Below, piece after piece: positions 50,447 through 57,297 of a stretch of DNA of 57,297 nt (position 1 is the first letter of the stretch; each line of letters opens with the position of its first letter). The notes under the pieces are model-generated. The model searched no databases and was not told where the DNA came from. It saw only the letters and a program-made list of their open reading frames with translations. The position numbers were made by a program, and so were the translations under genes. Source of the DNA: an uncultured Collinsella sp. (lineage in GTDB: Bacteria > Actinomycetota > Coriobacteriia > Coriobacteriales > Coriobacteriaceae); assembly GCA_934646965.1 (NCBI GenBank), contig CAKUEZ010000002.1:1-57297 (forward strand), given 5' to 3'.

Positions 50447-53161
50447 ATGGCAAAAGTCCGTGTGTCCACCCTGGCCAAAGAGTTCGGCATGACCTCCAAG
50501 GAACTGATGGGTCATCTCGCCGATATGAAGATTCCCGCTAAGTCCGCTTCCTCCGCCCTGGAGGACGCTTACGTCGCCATGGTCCGCAAGCAGCTCGCCT
50601 CGGTGATCGAGGCCCGCGCCCAGGAAGTCGAGGCCGCCAAGCAGGCCGAGGAGCAGGCCGCTGCCGCCGAGGAGGCCGCACGCGCCGCCGAGGCCGAGCG
50701 CGAGCGCATCGCTGCCGAGAAGGCACGCGAGGAGGAGCGCCGCCAGTTCGCCGCCGCCCAGGCTGCCGAGGAGGCCGCCCGCGCCGAGGCCGAGGCCAAG
50801 AAGAAGGCCGAGCAGGAGCGTCTTGCTCGCGAGAAGGAGGAGGCTGCCCGCGAGGCCCAGCGCCGCGCCGTCCCCGCTTCCGATTCCGGTTCGCGTTTCC
50901 GTTCGCTGCTCGACCAGATCGCCGCTCAGGAGACCGTGCTCAAGGAGAAGAAGGACGCCGAGGACAAGGCCAAGGCCGAGCGCGCCGCCGAGCGCGGCAA
51001 CCGTCGCGGCGGCAACAGCGACCGTCGCGGTGGCCGTCGCAACGACCGCAACGGCTCCGACAACAACTCCGAGCGCAATGCCTCCGAGAACCGTCCGCAC
51101 AGCCATCGCACCAACGCCAGCAACAACGTCGCTGCCGGCATGGACTTTCCCAACCCCGATAAGCAGGGCAAGGGCAAGAAGCGCAAGGGCGGTCACAACA
51201 ACGAAGAGGACCACTACAGCCGCATGGCTCGTGAGGCCGAGGAGTACAGTCGCGAGAAGGTTCTCGAGGAGGCTCGTGCTGCCGTCGAGGAGGCCTCTCG
51301 CGAGTCCACCGGTCGCCGTAAGAAGCGCAAGGAGAAGCGCGAGCGCGAGGCTGCGAAGGCTCAGGAGGAGCGCAAGATTGAGGAGGCGCTGGCCCAGGGC
51401 GTGAACCCCGAGGACCTCGACGCCATCAAGGTCTCCCAGGGCGTTACCGTCCAGGAGCTCGCCGAGGCGCTCGACGTTCCGGCCAACGACATCATCAAGC
51501 GCCTGTTCTTGCTGGGCACGCCGCTTACCATGACGCAGTCCATGTCCGACGACCTCGTCGAGCTCGTTGCCGACGACCTGGGCCGTCAGATCAAGATCAT
51601 CACCCCCGAGGAGGAGAACACTTTCTCGTTCTACGACGATCCCGCCGACCTCAAGCCGCGCGCCCCGGTCGTCACCGTCATGGGCCATGTCGACCACGGC
51701 AAGACGTCGCTGCTCGACGCCATCCGTCACACCGGCGTTGCTGCCGGCGAGGCGGGCGGCATTACGCAGGCCATCGGCGCTTCGCAGGTCATGATTAACG
51801 ATCGCAAGATCACCTTCATCGATACCCCTGGCCACGCTACCTTTACGGCCATGCGTGCCCGTGGCGCCAAGGTTACCGACATCGTCATTCTGATCGTGGC
51901 CGCCGACGACGGCATCATGCCCCAGACCATCGAGTCCATCAACCACGCCAAGGCCGCCAGCGTTCCCATCGTCGTCGCCGTCAACAAGATCGATAAGCCG
52001 GGCGCCAACCCCGACCGCGTGCGCCAGGAGCTCACCGAGTACGGCATCATCCCCGAGGAGTGGGGCGGACAGAACATGTTCGTCAATATCTCGGCCAAGC
52101 AGAAGATCGGTATCGACGACCTGCTCGAGACCGTGCTGCTCCAGGCCGACGTGCTCGAGCTCAAGGCCAACCCCGATACCTTCGCTTCGGGCAACGTCCT
52201 CGAGGCTAAGCTCGACAAGGGTCGCGGCTCGGTTGCTACCGTGCTCGTGACCCGCGGTACCCTGCATGTGGGCGACACGCTGGTCGCCGGCCTCACCTAT
52301 GGCCGCGTCCGCGCCATGCTCGACCCCAAGGGCAACGCCGTCACCGAGGCCGGTCCTTCCGACGCCGTCGAGATCCTGGGCCTGCAGTCCGTCCCCAACG
52401 CCGGCGACGAGTTCCGCGTGTTCGAGGACGAGCGCGAGGCTCGTGCCCTTGCCGACGAGCGTTCGCTCAAGGCCCGTATCGAGGAGCAGAGCCGCGTGAA
52501 GCACGTGACGCTCGAGAACCTCTTCGAGACCATCGCCGACGCCGAGGTCAAGGAGCTCAACCTGATCATCAAGGCCGACGTCCAGGGTTCCATTGAGGCC
52601 CTTCAGGACTCCCTCGACAAGATGGACCAGTCCGAGGTGCGCATCAACACGATCCACTCCGCAGTCGGCGCCATCAACGAGACCGACGTCGTCCTGGCCG
52701 ACGCCTCCAACGCCATCATCATCGGCTTTGGCGTGCGTCCCGACGGTAAGGCCCGCTCCGCTGCCGAGCGCGAGGGCGTCGAGATCCGTTGCTACGACGT
52801 TATCTACAAGTGCCTCGAGGAGCTCGACGCTGCCCGTATCGGCATGCTCAAACCCACCGAGGTTGAGGTCTCCACGGGTACTGCGACCGTCTTGGACACC
52901 TTCAAGGTGCCCAAAGTCGGTATCGCCGCCGGTGTCCGCGTCGAGGAGGGCGAGATCGCCGCGACCGATTCCGTGCGCCTGGTGCGCGACGGCATCGTGG
53001 TCTTCAACGGCAAGATCGCCTCGATGCGCCACTACAAGGACGAGGCCAAGAGCCTCAAGAGCGGTTCCGAGGGCGGCATTGGCCTGGAGAACTTCCAGGA
53101 CATCAAGCCCGGCGACCAGATCGAGGGTTACCGTATCGACCAGGTTGCCCGTACCGAGTAG
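50447..53161 (+). CDS. infB: Translation initiation factor IF-2
   Basis: 904 aa. The N-terminal IF2-N helix domain ([19 protein letters not shown]) is followed by a long low-complexity part rich in Ala, Glu, Arg and Lys (about 50-300), including an Arg/Asn/Gly-rich stretch near 185-225. A second IF2-N domain ([20 protein letters not shown]) precedes the GTPase: G1 GHVDHGKTS (about 413), G3 DTPGH, G4 NKID. Domains II to IV follow. It brings fMet-tRNA to the 30S subunit. The length is at the large end for the family because of the linker. Confidence 0.97.
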   Translation: MAKVRVSTLAKEFGMTSKELMGHLADMKIPAKSASSALEDAYVAMVRKQLASVIEARAQEVEAAKQAEEQAAAAEEAARAAEAERERIAAEKAREEERRQFAAAQAAEEAARAEAEAKKKAEQERLAREKEEAAREAQRRAVPASDSGSRFRSLLDQIAAQETVLKEKKDAEDKAKAERAAERGNRRGGNSDRRGGRRNDRNGSDNNSERNASENRPHSHRTNASNNVAAGMDFPNPDKQGKGKKRKGGHNNEEDHYSRMAREAEEYSREKVLEEARAAVEEASRESTGRRKKRKEKREREAAKAQEERKIEEALAQGVNPEDLDAIKVSQGVTVQELAEALDVPANDIIKRLFLLGTPLTMTQSMSDDLVELVADDLGRQIKIITPEEENTFSFYDDPADLKPRAPVVTVMGHVDHGKTSLLDAIRHTGVAAGEAGGITQAIGASQVMINDRKITFIDTPGHATFTAMRARGAKVTDIVILIVAADDGIMPQTIESINHAKAASVPIVVAVNKIDKPGANPDRVRQELTEYGIIPEEWGGQNMFVNISAKQKIGIDDLLETVLLQADVLELKANPDTFASGNVLEAKLDKGRGSVATVLVTRGTLHVGDTLVAGLTYGRVRAMLDPKGNAVTEAGPSDAVEILGLQSVPNAGDEFRVFEDEREARALADERSLKARIEEQSRVKHVTLENLFETIADAEVKELNLIIKADVQGSIEALQDSLDKMDQSEVRINTIHSAVGAINETDVVLADASNAIIIGFGVRPDGKARSAAEREGVEIRCYDVIYKCLEELDAARIGMLKPTEVEVSTGTATVLDTFKVPKVGIAAGVRVEEGEIAATDSVRLVRDGIVVFNGKIASMRHYKDEAKSLKSGSEGGIGLENFQDIKPGDQIEGYRIDQVARTE

Positions 53162-53172
53162 GGGGTAGCGCT

Positions 53173-53583
53173 ATGAAGCAAACGCAGGCAACCCGCCGTC
53201 TGGGCGAGCAGCTTCGCGAGAAGCTCGGTTATATCCTGCTCTTTGAGGTTTCCGATCCGCGTCTCGACCTGGTCACTCTGACCGCGGTCGAGGTCGCGGT
53301 GGACCGTTCGTTCGCGCGCGTGTACGTGTCGTGCGATGCGAGCCGCTACGACGAGGTCATGGAGGCGCTCGCCAGCGCCAAGGGCCGCATTCGTAGCCTG
53401 TTGGCCCGCTCGCTCGATTGGCGTGTCACGCCCGAGCTCGATTTTCGCATCGATCGCTCGACCGACGAGGCCGAGCGCATCACGCGTGCGCTGGAAAACG
53501 TTCCCGCCACGCTGGCGATCGAAAAGGACGAGGACGGCTATCCCATAGCGGATGCCGCCCAGGAGGCAGCTTTAGATGACTAA
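53173..53583 (+). CDS. rbfA: Ribosome-binding factor A
   Basis: 136 aa, 11 bp after infB with GGGGTAG upstream. It has the RbfA KH-like fold: RRLGEQLREKLGYILLFEVSDPRLDLVTLTAVEVAVD split over residues 5-45, FARVYVSCDA, and WRVTPELDFRIDRSTDEAERI. It binds 16S rRNA helix 1 during late 30S maturation and in cold shock. The last codons overlap the start of nrnA by 8 bp. Confidence 0.93.
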   Translation: MKQTQATRRLGEQLREKLGYILLFEVSDPRLDLVTLTAVEVAVDRSFARVYVSCDASRYDEVMEALASAKGRIRSLLARSLDWRVTPELDFRIDRSTDEAERITRALENVPATLAIEKDEDGYPIADAAQEAALDD

Positions 53584-54619
53584 TTCCGCCGACCTCGCCT
53601 CGTGCGAGTCTGCAGATATTCAGCGACGCATCCTCGAGCTTATCGAGGGTGCGTCCTCCATTGCGATATCGGGACATACGTCTCCCGATGGCGACGCCTT
53701 GGGTTCCGTGCTGGGCCTGGGCCTTTCGCTTATGAAGTTTTTCCCCAACAAGGACATTGCTCTTTTGCTGGCGGACGATGACCCGGTGCCGCGCATCTAC
53801 CGCTTTATGGAGGGTGCCGATCGACTGATGCCCGCATCTGCGTACACCGGTAATCCGGACCTGTTCATCTCGGTGGACGTGCCGGTCGTCGAGCGTCTCA
53901 GCAACTCCGCAGACGTGCTTCGCCGTTCCAAGCATGTGGTGTGCTTCGATCACCATCCGGCGCGCGAGGAGTTTGCCGAACTGAGCCTGAGGTGCGTCGA
54001 TGCCGCGGCCTGCGCCATGATCATCGACCGTTTCTTGGACAATTGCGGCATTGTGGCACGCGATAGCATTGCGACCTGTCTGCTGTGCGGCCTGGTGACC
54101 GATACCGGACGTTTCCAGTATCAAAACGCAGATGCCGCCGCGTTCCATGCCGCCTCGCGCCTGGTCGCGCATGGTGCCGATCCCGCGCGTGTGGCGCTCG
54201 AGGTCTACCAGAGCATGCGCGTCGAGTTCTTGCACCTCAAGTCCATTGTCATGGGCCGCATTAAGACGGTGGCGCACGGACGCGTGGCCTACAGCTATGC
54301 GTACCAGAGCGACCTTGAGGCCTGCGGCGTCACCTCGGATGAGTGCGACGGCCTGGTCGATGTGGTGCGTTCGGTGATGGGCGTGGAGGTCTGCCTGTTC
54401 TTGAAGGGCATTGAGGGCGACACCAAGGTGCGCGGCAATCTGCGCTCCAAGGGAGACCTCAATGTTTCCGAGATTGCTGCTGCTTTTGGCGGGGGTGGAC
54501 ATCCCGCTGCCTCCGGTTTCTCCAACAACGGAACGATTCTCGAGACGCTCACCGCGGCACTTCCTATGCTGGCCGAGCTGGTAGGGGAGGATCCCGCTTC
54601 GGTGACCGTCGAGCTCTAA
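53576..54619 (+). CDS. nrnA: DHH/DHHA1 phosphoesterase, NrnA-like
   Basis: 347 aa. Metal-binding motifs are GHTSPDGDALGS (about 27-38), SVDVP, CFDHHPAREEF (DHH) and VTDTGRFQY, and the DHHA1 end has GGGGHPAASGF. Such proteins degrade oligoribonucleotides and pAp, or c-di-AMP/pGpA products. In this operon position (after rbfA, before truB) the gene is usual in Actinobacteria and Firmicutes. Substrate preference cannot be told by eye. With a c-di-GMP receptor in the same window, a role in clearing pGpG is possible but speculative. Confidence 0.9.
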   Translation: MTNSADLASCESADIQRRILELIEGASSIAISGHTSPDGDALGSVLGLGLSLMKFFPNKDIALLLADDDPVPRIYRFMEGADRLMPASAYTGNPDLFISVDVPVVERLSNSADVLRRSKHVVCFDHHPAREEFAELSLRCVDAAACAMIIDRFLDNCGIVARDSIATCLLCGLVTDTGRFQYQNADAAAFHAASRLVAHGADPARVALEVYQSMRVEFLHLKSIVMGRIKTVAHGRVAYSYAYQSDLEACGVTSDECDGLVDVVRSVMGVEVCLFLKGIEGDTKVRGNLRSKGDLNVSEIAAAFGGGGHPAASGFSNNGTILETLTAALPMLAELVGEDPASVTVEL

Positions 54620-54634
54620 CTTTTTGGATGGTAC

Positions 54635-55567
54635 ATGGCTCGTCGTACGCCTTCTCAACTGAATATGCTGCTCGCCGTCGATAAGCCGGTGGGCTGCACG
54701 TCCCACGATGTGGTCTCGCAATGCCGACGCGCCCTCCATGAGCGGCGCGTCGGCCATGCCGGCACGCTCGACCCTATGGCATCGGGTGTCATGGTGGTGG
54801 GCGTGGGCCAGGCCACCCGTCTGCTGGGCATGCTAACCCTTGATACAAAAAGCTACGTCGCCGACATTTCGTTTGGCGTCGAGACTAATACCGATGATGC
54901 AGAGGGCGAGGCCGTCCGCACCGTGGCCGTTGCCCCCGAGCTGCGCGATTCCGCCTATGCCCGTGAGCGCTTGGCCGCCATGCTGGGCCCGCAGATGCAG
55001 GTGCCGCCGGCATTTTCTGCCATCTCGGTCAACGGCGTTCGCGCCTACAAGTCCGCGCGCGAGGGCAATGCCGTCGATCTGCCGCCGCGCCCCGTTGAGG
55101 TCTATGCCGCCGACCTGATCGCCGTGAGCGGCGAGGGCGATGCGTGCGTCTGGACCGTGGCATTCTCGGTGAGCAAGGGCACCTATATTCGCGCGCTTGC
55201 CCGTGATCTGGGCCGCGCGTGCGATAACGCCGCGCACATTTCTGCGCTTCGCCGCACAGCCTCCGGGGTTGTTTCCATCGGCGCCTGCCATGCGGTCGAG
55301 GAGCTCTCTCCTGAGTGCGCGGCTGGGTTTGCCCTGGATCCCATTGCCGCTCTGGGCGCCACGCGTGTGGACTTGCCGGGCAATCTTGCAGACGACCTGC
55401 TTTGTGGCCGCCGCATTCCCGTTGAGCGCGCGCTTGTGAATTTCGATACCTCGAAGGCGCCGTTTGCGCTGGTGCTCGATGGAGGACTGAAGGCGCTTGC
55501 CCGCATTGAGGGCGGCCGCTTTGTCATGGAGCATGTGTTTCCGCAGGCAATCGGCGGTGTTCGATGA
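54635..55567 (+). CDS. truB: tRNA pseudouridine-55 synthase
   Basis: 310 aa. It makes pseudouridine 55 in the T-loop of tRNAs. The N-terminal LLAVDKPVGCTSHDVV and RRVGHAGTLDPMASGVMVV (catalytic Asp in GTLDP) are family hallmarks. VPPAFSAISVNGVRAYKSAREG and SKGTYIRALARDLG complete the core. The C-terminus has a short PUA-like part. It overlaps ribF by 4 bp (ATGA). Confidence 0.95.
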   Translation: MARRTPSQLNMLLAVDKPVGCTSHDVVSQCRRALHERRVGHAGTLDPMASGVMVVGVGQATRLLGMLTLDTKSYVADISFGVETNTDDAEGEAVRTVAVAPELRDSAYARERLAAMLGPQMQVPPAFSAISVNGVRAYKSAREGNAVDLPPRPVEVYAADLIAVSGEGDACVWTVAFSVSKGTYIRALARDLGRACDNAAHISALRRTASGVVSIGACHAVEELSPECAAGFALDPIAALGATRVDLPGNLADDLLCGRRIPVERALVNFDTSKAPFALVLDGGLKALARIEGGRFVMEHVFPQAIGGVR

Positions 55568-56571
55568 TGCTGGCCGCTGGCGAGCTCGCGCGTATCTTTT
55601 TCGCGAGCGAGTCGGATGAGGCCCGCATCGTCTATGCCGATGCCTTTGATGCGTGTGAGTGCTTGGGTTCCGCCTCCATTGCCATCGGCGTGTTCGATGG
55701 CGTGCACCGTGGGCACCAAGAGCTCATTGCGGCGCTTGTTGGCGATGCGCGTGCCCATGGCTGCAAGGCGGTCGTGGTCACCTTCGATCCCGATCCGGAC
55801 GTTGTGGTGAGTCCTTCGCCCGCACAAAAATTGATGACGACGGTCGACCGTCTGCATGCCCTGGCTCAGACCGGGGTCGATGCGGTGGTGGCCGTTCCCT
55901 TTACGCCCGCCGTGGCCGCGCTCGACCATGTCGGTTTTCTCGCACTGCTGTCGCGCGTGGTCGACATTCGCTCGATTCGCGTCGGTAGCGATTTTAGGCT
56001 CGGCCGCGGTGGCGCCTCGGGCGTTGCCGAGATGCGTGCCTGGGGTTCCGAGCGCGGCGTTGACGTGTACGGCCACGACCTGCTCTGCGTCGACGGGCAG
56101 ACCATCTGCGCCACCCGCATTCGTCATGAGCTGGGGCAGGGCCACGTGGAGCTTGCTGCCGAGCTGCTCGGCCGTCCCTATATGTTGCGCGGCGTTGTAG
56201 CGGCCGGGCGTCACGAGGGCTCCGACATGGGCTTTCCCACGGCAAACCTTCAGGTGCCCGACGGCATTCAGGTGCCTGCCGATGGCGTTTACGAGGGTCT
56301 AGTGCTGGTCGACGATACCGTATGGCCTGCCGCCGTTAACGTGGGTCTGCCGCCGACGTATGCCGACGATGCCGCCTCGGCGCATCTCGAGGCCAACTTG
56401 ATCGGCTATGCGGGCGACCTGTACGGCGCTTCCGTGTCGCTGGCGTTTACGCGTTGGCTGCGCCCGTCGCGCGTGTTCGATTCGCTGGACGAGTTGATCG
56501 CGACCGTCGAGGGTAATATCGAGGATATTCGTCAACATTTGGGTGAGCAGGGGGTGAGCATCCGTGATTAG
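55564..56571 (+). CDS. ribF: Bifunctional riboflavin kinase/FAD synthetase
   Basis: 335 aa. The N-terminal FAD synthetase domain has IGVFDGVHRGHQELI (HxGH nucleotidyl-transferase motif), VVTFDPDP and SDFRLGRGGASG. The C-terminal riboflavin kinase has RPYMLRGVVAAGRHEG, DMGFPTANLQVPDG and EANLIGYAGDLYG. It turns riboflavin into FMN and then FAD. It overlaps truB by 4 bp and dnaG by 8 bp, so it is translationally coupled on both sides. Confidence 0.95.
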   Translation: MMLAAGELARIFFASESDEARIVYADAFDACECLGSASIAIGVFDGVHRGHQELIAALVGDARAHGCKAVVVTFDPDPDVVVSPSPAQKLMTTVDRLHALAQTGVDAVVAVPFTPAVAALDHVGFLALLSRVVDIRSIRVGSDFRLGRGGASGVAEMRAWGSERGVDVYGHDLLCVDGQTICATRIRHELGQGHVELAAELLGRPYMLRGVVAAGRHEGSDMGFPTANLQVPDGIQVPADGVYEGLVLVDDTVWPAAVNVGLPPTYADDAASAHLEANLIGYAGDLYGASVSLAFTRWLRPSRVFDSLDELIATVEGNIEDIRQHLGEQGVSIRD

Positions 56572-57297
56572 CGATGAGGAAAAAGACCAGGTACGCGCTG
56601 CGTCTGACCTGGTTGCCATCGTGCAGGAAACAGTTGAGCTCAAGCCCCGAGGCCATGAGTTTTGGGGCTGCTGCCCCTTCCATGGCGAAAAGACGCCGTC
56701 CTTCCACATTATCCCCGCCACGCAGGTATGGCACTGCTTTGGCTGCGGTGAGGGCGGCGACGTCTTCACCTATATCATGAAGCGCGAGAACCTGAGCTTT
56801 CCGGAGTCGATTCGCTATTTGGCCGATCGTGCCGGCATTGAGCTGCACGATACCGGTGCCCGCCGCGAGCGCGGAACCAAGCGTGCCCGCATTTACGATT
56901 TGTGTGCCGAGACGGCCCAGTTCTACCACACCATGCTCATGCGCGGTAAGGACAGCCGTCCGCGTGAGTACTTTGCCAGCCGCGGTATGGGCGGCGATGT
57001 CTGTCGCCGCTACTGTCTGGGCTTTGCGCCCGGTCGCAACATGCTGGTGGCCCATCTGTCGCAGGCGGGCTTTACCCCGCAGGAGATGATCGACGCCAAC
57101 GTGGCCGTCAGCCGCGGGCGCGGGCAGCTTGCCGACCGCTTTTACGATCGCGTGATGTTTCCCATCTTCGATGAGCAGGGTCACAACATCGCTTTTGGCG
57201 GACGTATTATGGGCGACGGCCAGCCCAAGTACCTCAACACCGCCGAGACGAGCGTGTTCCATAAAAAGCGAAACCTCTACGGCTTTAACTGGGCCAA
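56564..57297 (+). CDS. dnaG: DNA primase, N-terminal part (runs off the window)
   Basis: GTG 56564 with GGGGGTGAG upstream opens a frame of 244 codons that is still open at the window edge. ISDEEKDQVRAASDLVAIVQ starts the protein. The CHC2 zinc finger is CPFHGEKTPSFHI followed by HCFGCGEGGDVFTYIM (Cys-His-Cys-Cys). FYDRVMFPIFDEQGHNIAFGGR and a PKYLNTAETSVFHKK stretch lead into the TOPRIM domain. It makes RNA primers at the replication fork. It overlaps ribF by 8 bp; in many genomes it is followed by rpoD. Confidence 0.95.
   Translation, partial: MISDEEKDQVRAASDLVAIVQETVELKPRGHEFWGCCPFHGEKTPSFHIIPATQVWHCFGCGEGGDVFTYIMKRENLSFPESIRYLADRAGIELHDTGARRERGTKRARIYDLCAETAQFYHTMLMRGKDSRPREYFASRGMGGDVCRRYCLGFAPGRNMLVAHLSQAGFTPQEMIDANVAVSRGRGQLADRFYDRVMFPIFDEQGHNIAFGGRIMGDGQPKYLNTAETSVFHKKRNLYGFNWA

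Noticed and set aside
50408..53032. Long minus-strand open frame (about 870 codons) opposite infB
   Set aside because: Low-complexity translation (Leu/Gly/Val/Asp rich) without domains, caused by codon bias of infB.

Overview
The window looks like chromosome from a high-GC gut actinobacterium of the class Coriobacteriia, most like Collinsella. This is an inference from the GC-rich core genes (guaB, leuS, rimP-nusA-infB-rbfA-nrnA-truB-ribF-dnaG), the frequent GTG and TTG starts, the palindromic intergenic repeats and the Gram-positive type of polysaccharide loci. I could not run a search, so the genus is not proven.

Layout. (1) 1-13780: the 3' part of an exopolysaccharide/capsule operon on the + strand. 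It runs from the end of a UDP-glucose dehydrogenase, a nucleotide-sugar epimerase and an Alg14/Alg13-like PssD/PssE pair, through four ATP-grasp sugar-transfer proteins, two GT4 glycosyltransferases, a Wzy-like polymerase, an acyltransferase and a DUF362 protein, to a Wzx-like flippase. A strong terminator follows at 13747. Most junctions are overlapping stop/start codons. (2) 13890-30251: a lower-GC accessory (defence) island. It holds an XRE-ImmA/IrrE pair with a 40-bp palindromic operator, two paralogous two-TM proteins, a lone SMC-like ATPase, a HEPN-like protein, an Abi-alpha protein, an intact IS3-family element with a 3-bp target duplication, an Abi_2 (AbiD/F) HEPN protein followed by a small-RNA-like unit, and a RloA/RloB ATPase-nuclease pair. 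The RloAB pair lies between two copies of a promoter-hairpin-terminator element, and three 124-125 bp palindrome-bounded repeats lie close by. (3) 30325-42570: a ten-gene, translationally coupled operon resembling the Gram-positive Pel polysaccharide cluster. It encodes an SDR-PelD fusion with a retained c-di-GMP I-site, then PelE-, PelA/DUF2194-, PelF- and PelG-like proteins, followed by CotH, VTC and DUF4956 proteins and a degenerate Cys/Met-type PLP protein. A convergent ModE-like regulator faces it across a perfect 35-bp-arm palindrome. (4) 43000-57297: housekeeping genes guaB, leuS, a lipoprotein, then the translation/transcription operon rimP-nusA-infB-rbfA-nrnA-truB-ribF and the start of dnaG, which runs off the end.

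Two surface-polysaccharide loci thus flank an anti-phage-type island. The best candidates for undescribed biology are the structured-RNA and repeat region around Abi_2/RloAB (27200-30250), the unassigned cluster 18747-24552, and the SDR-PelD receptor.
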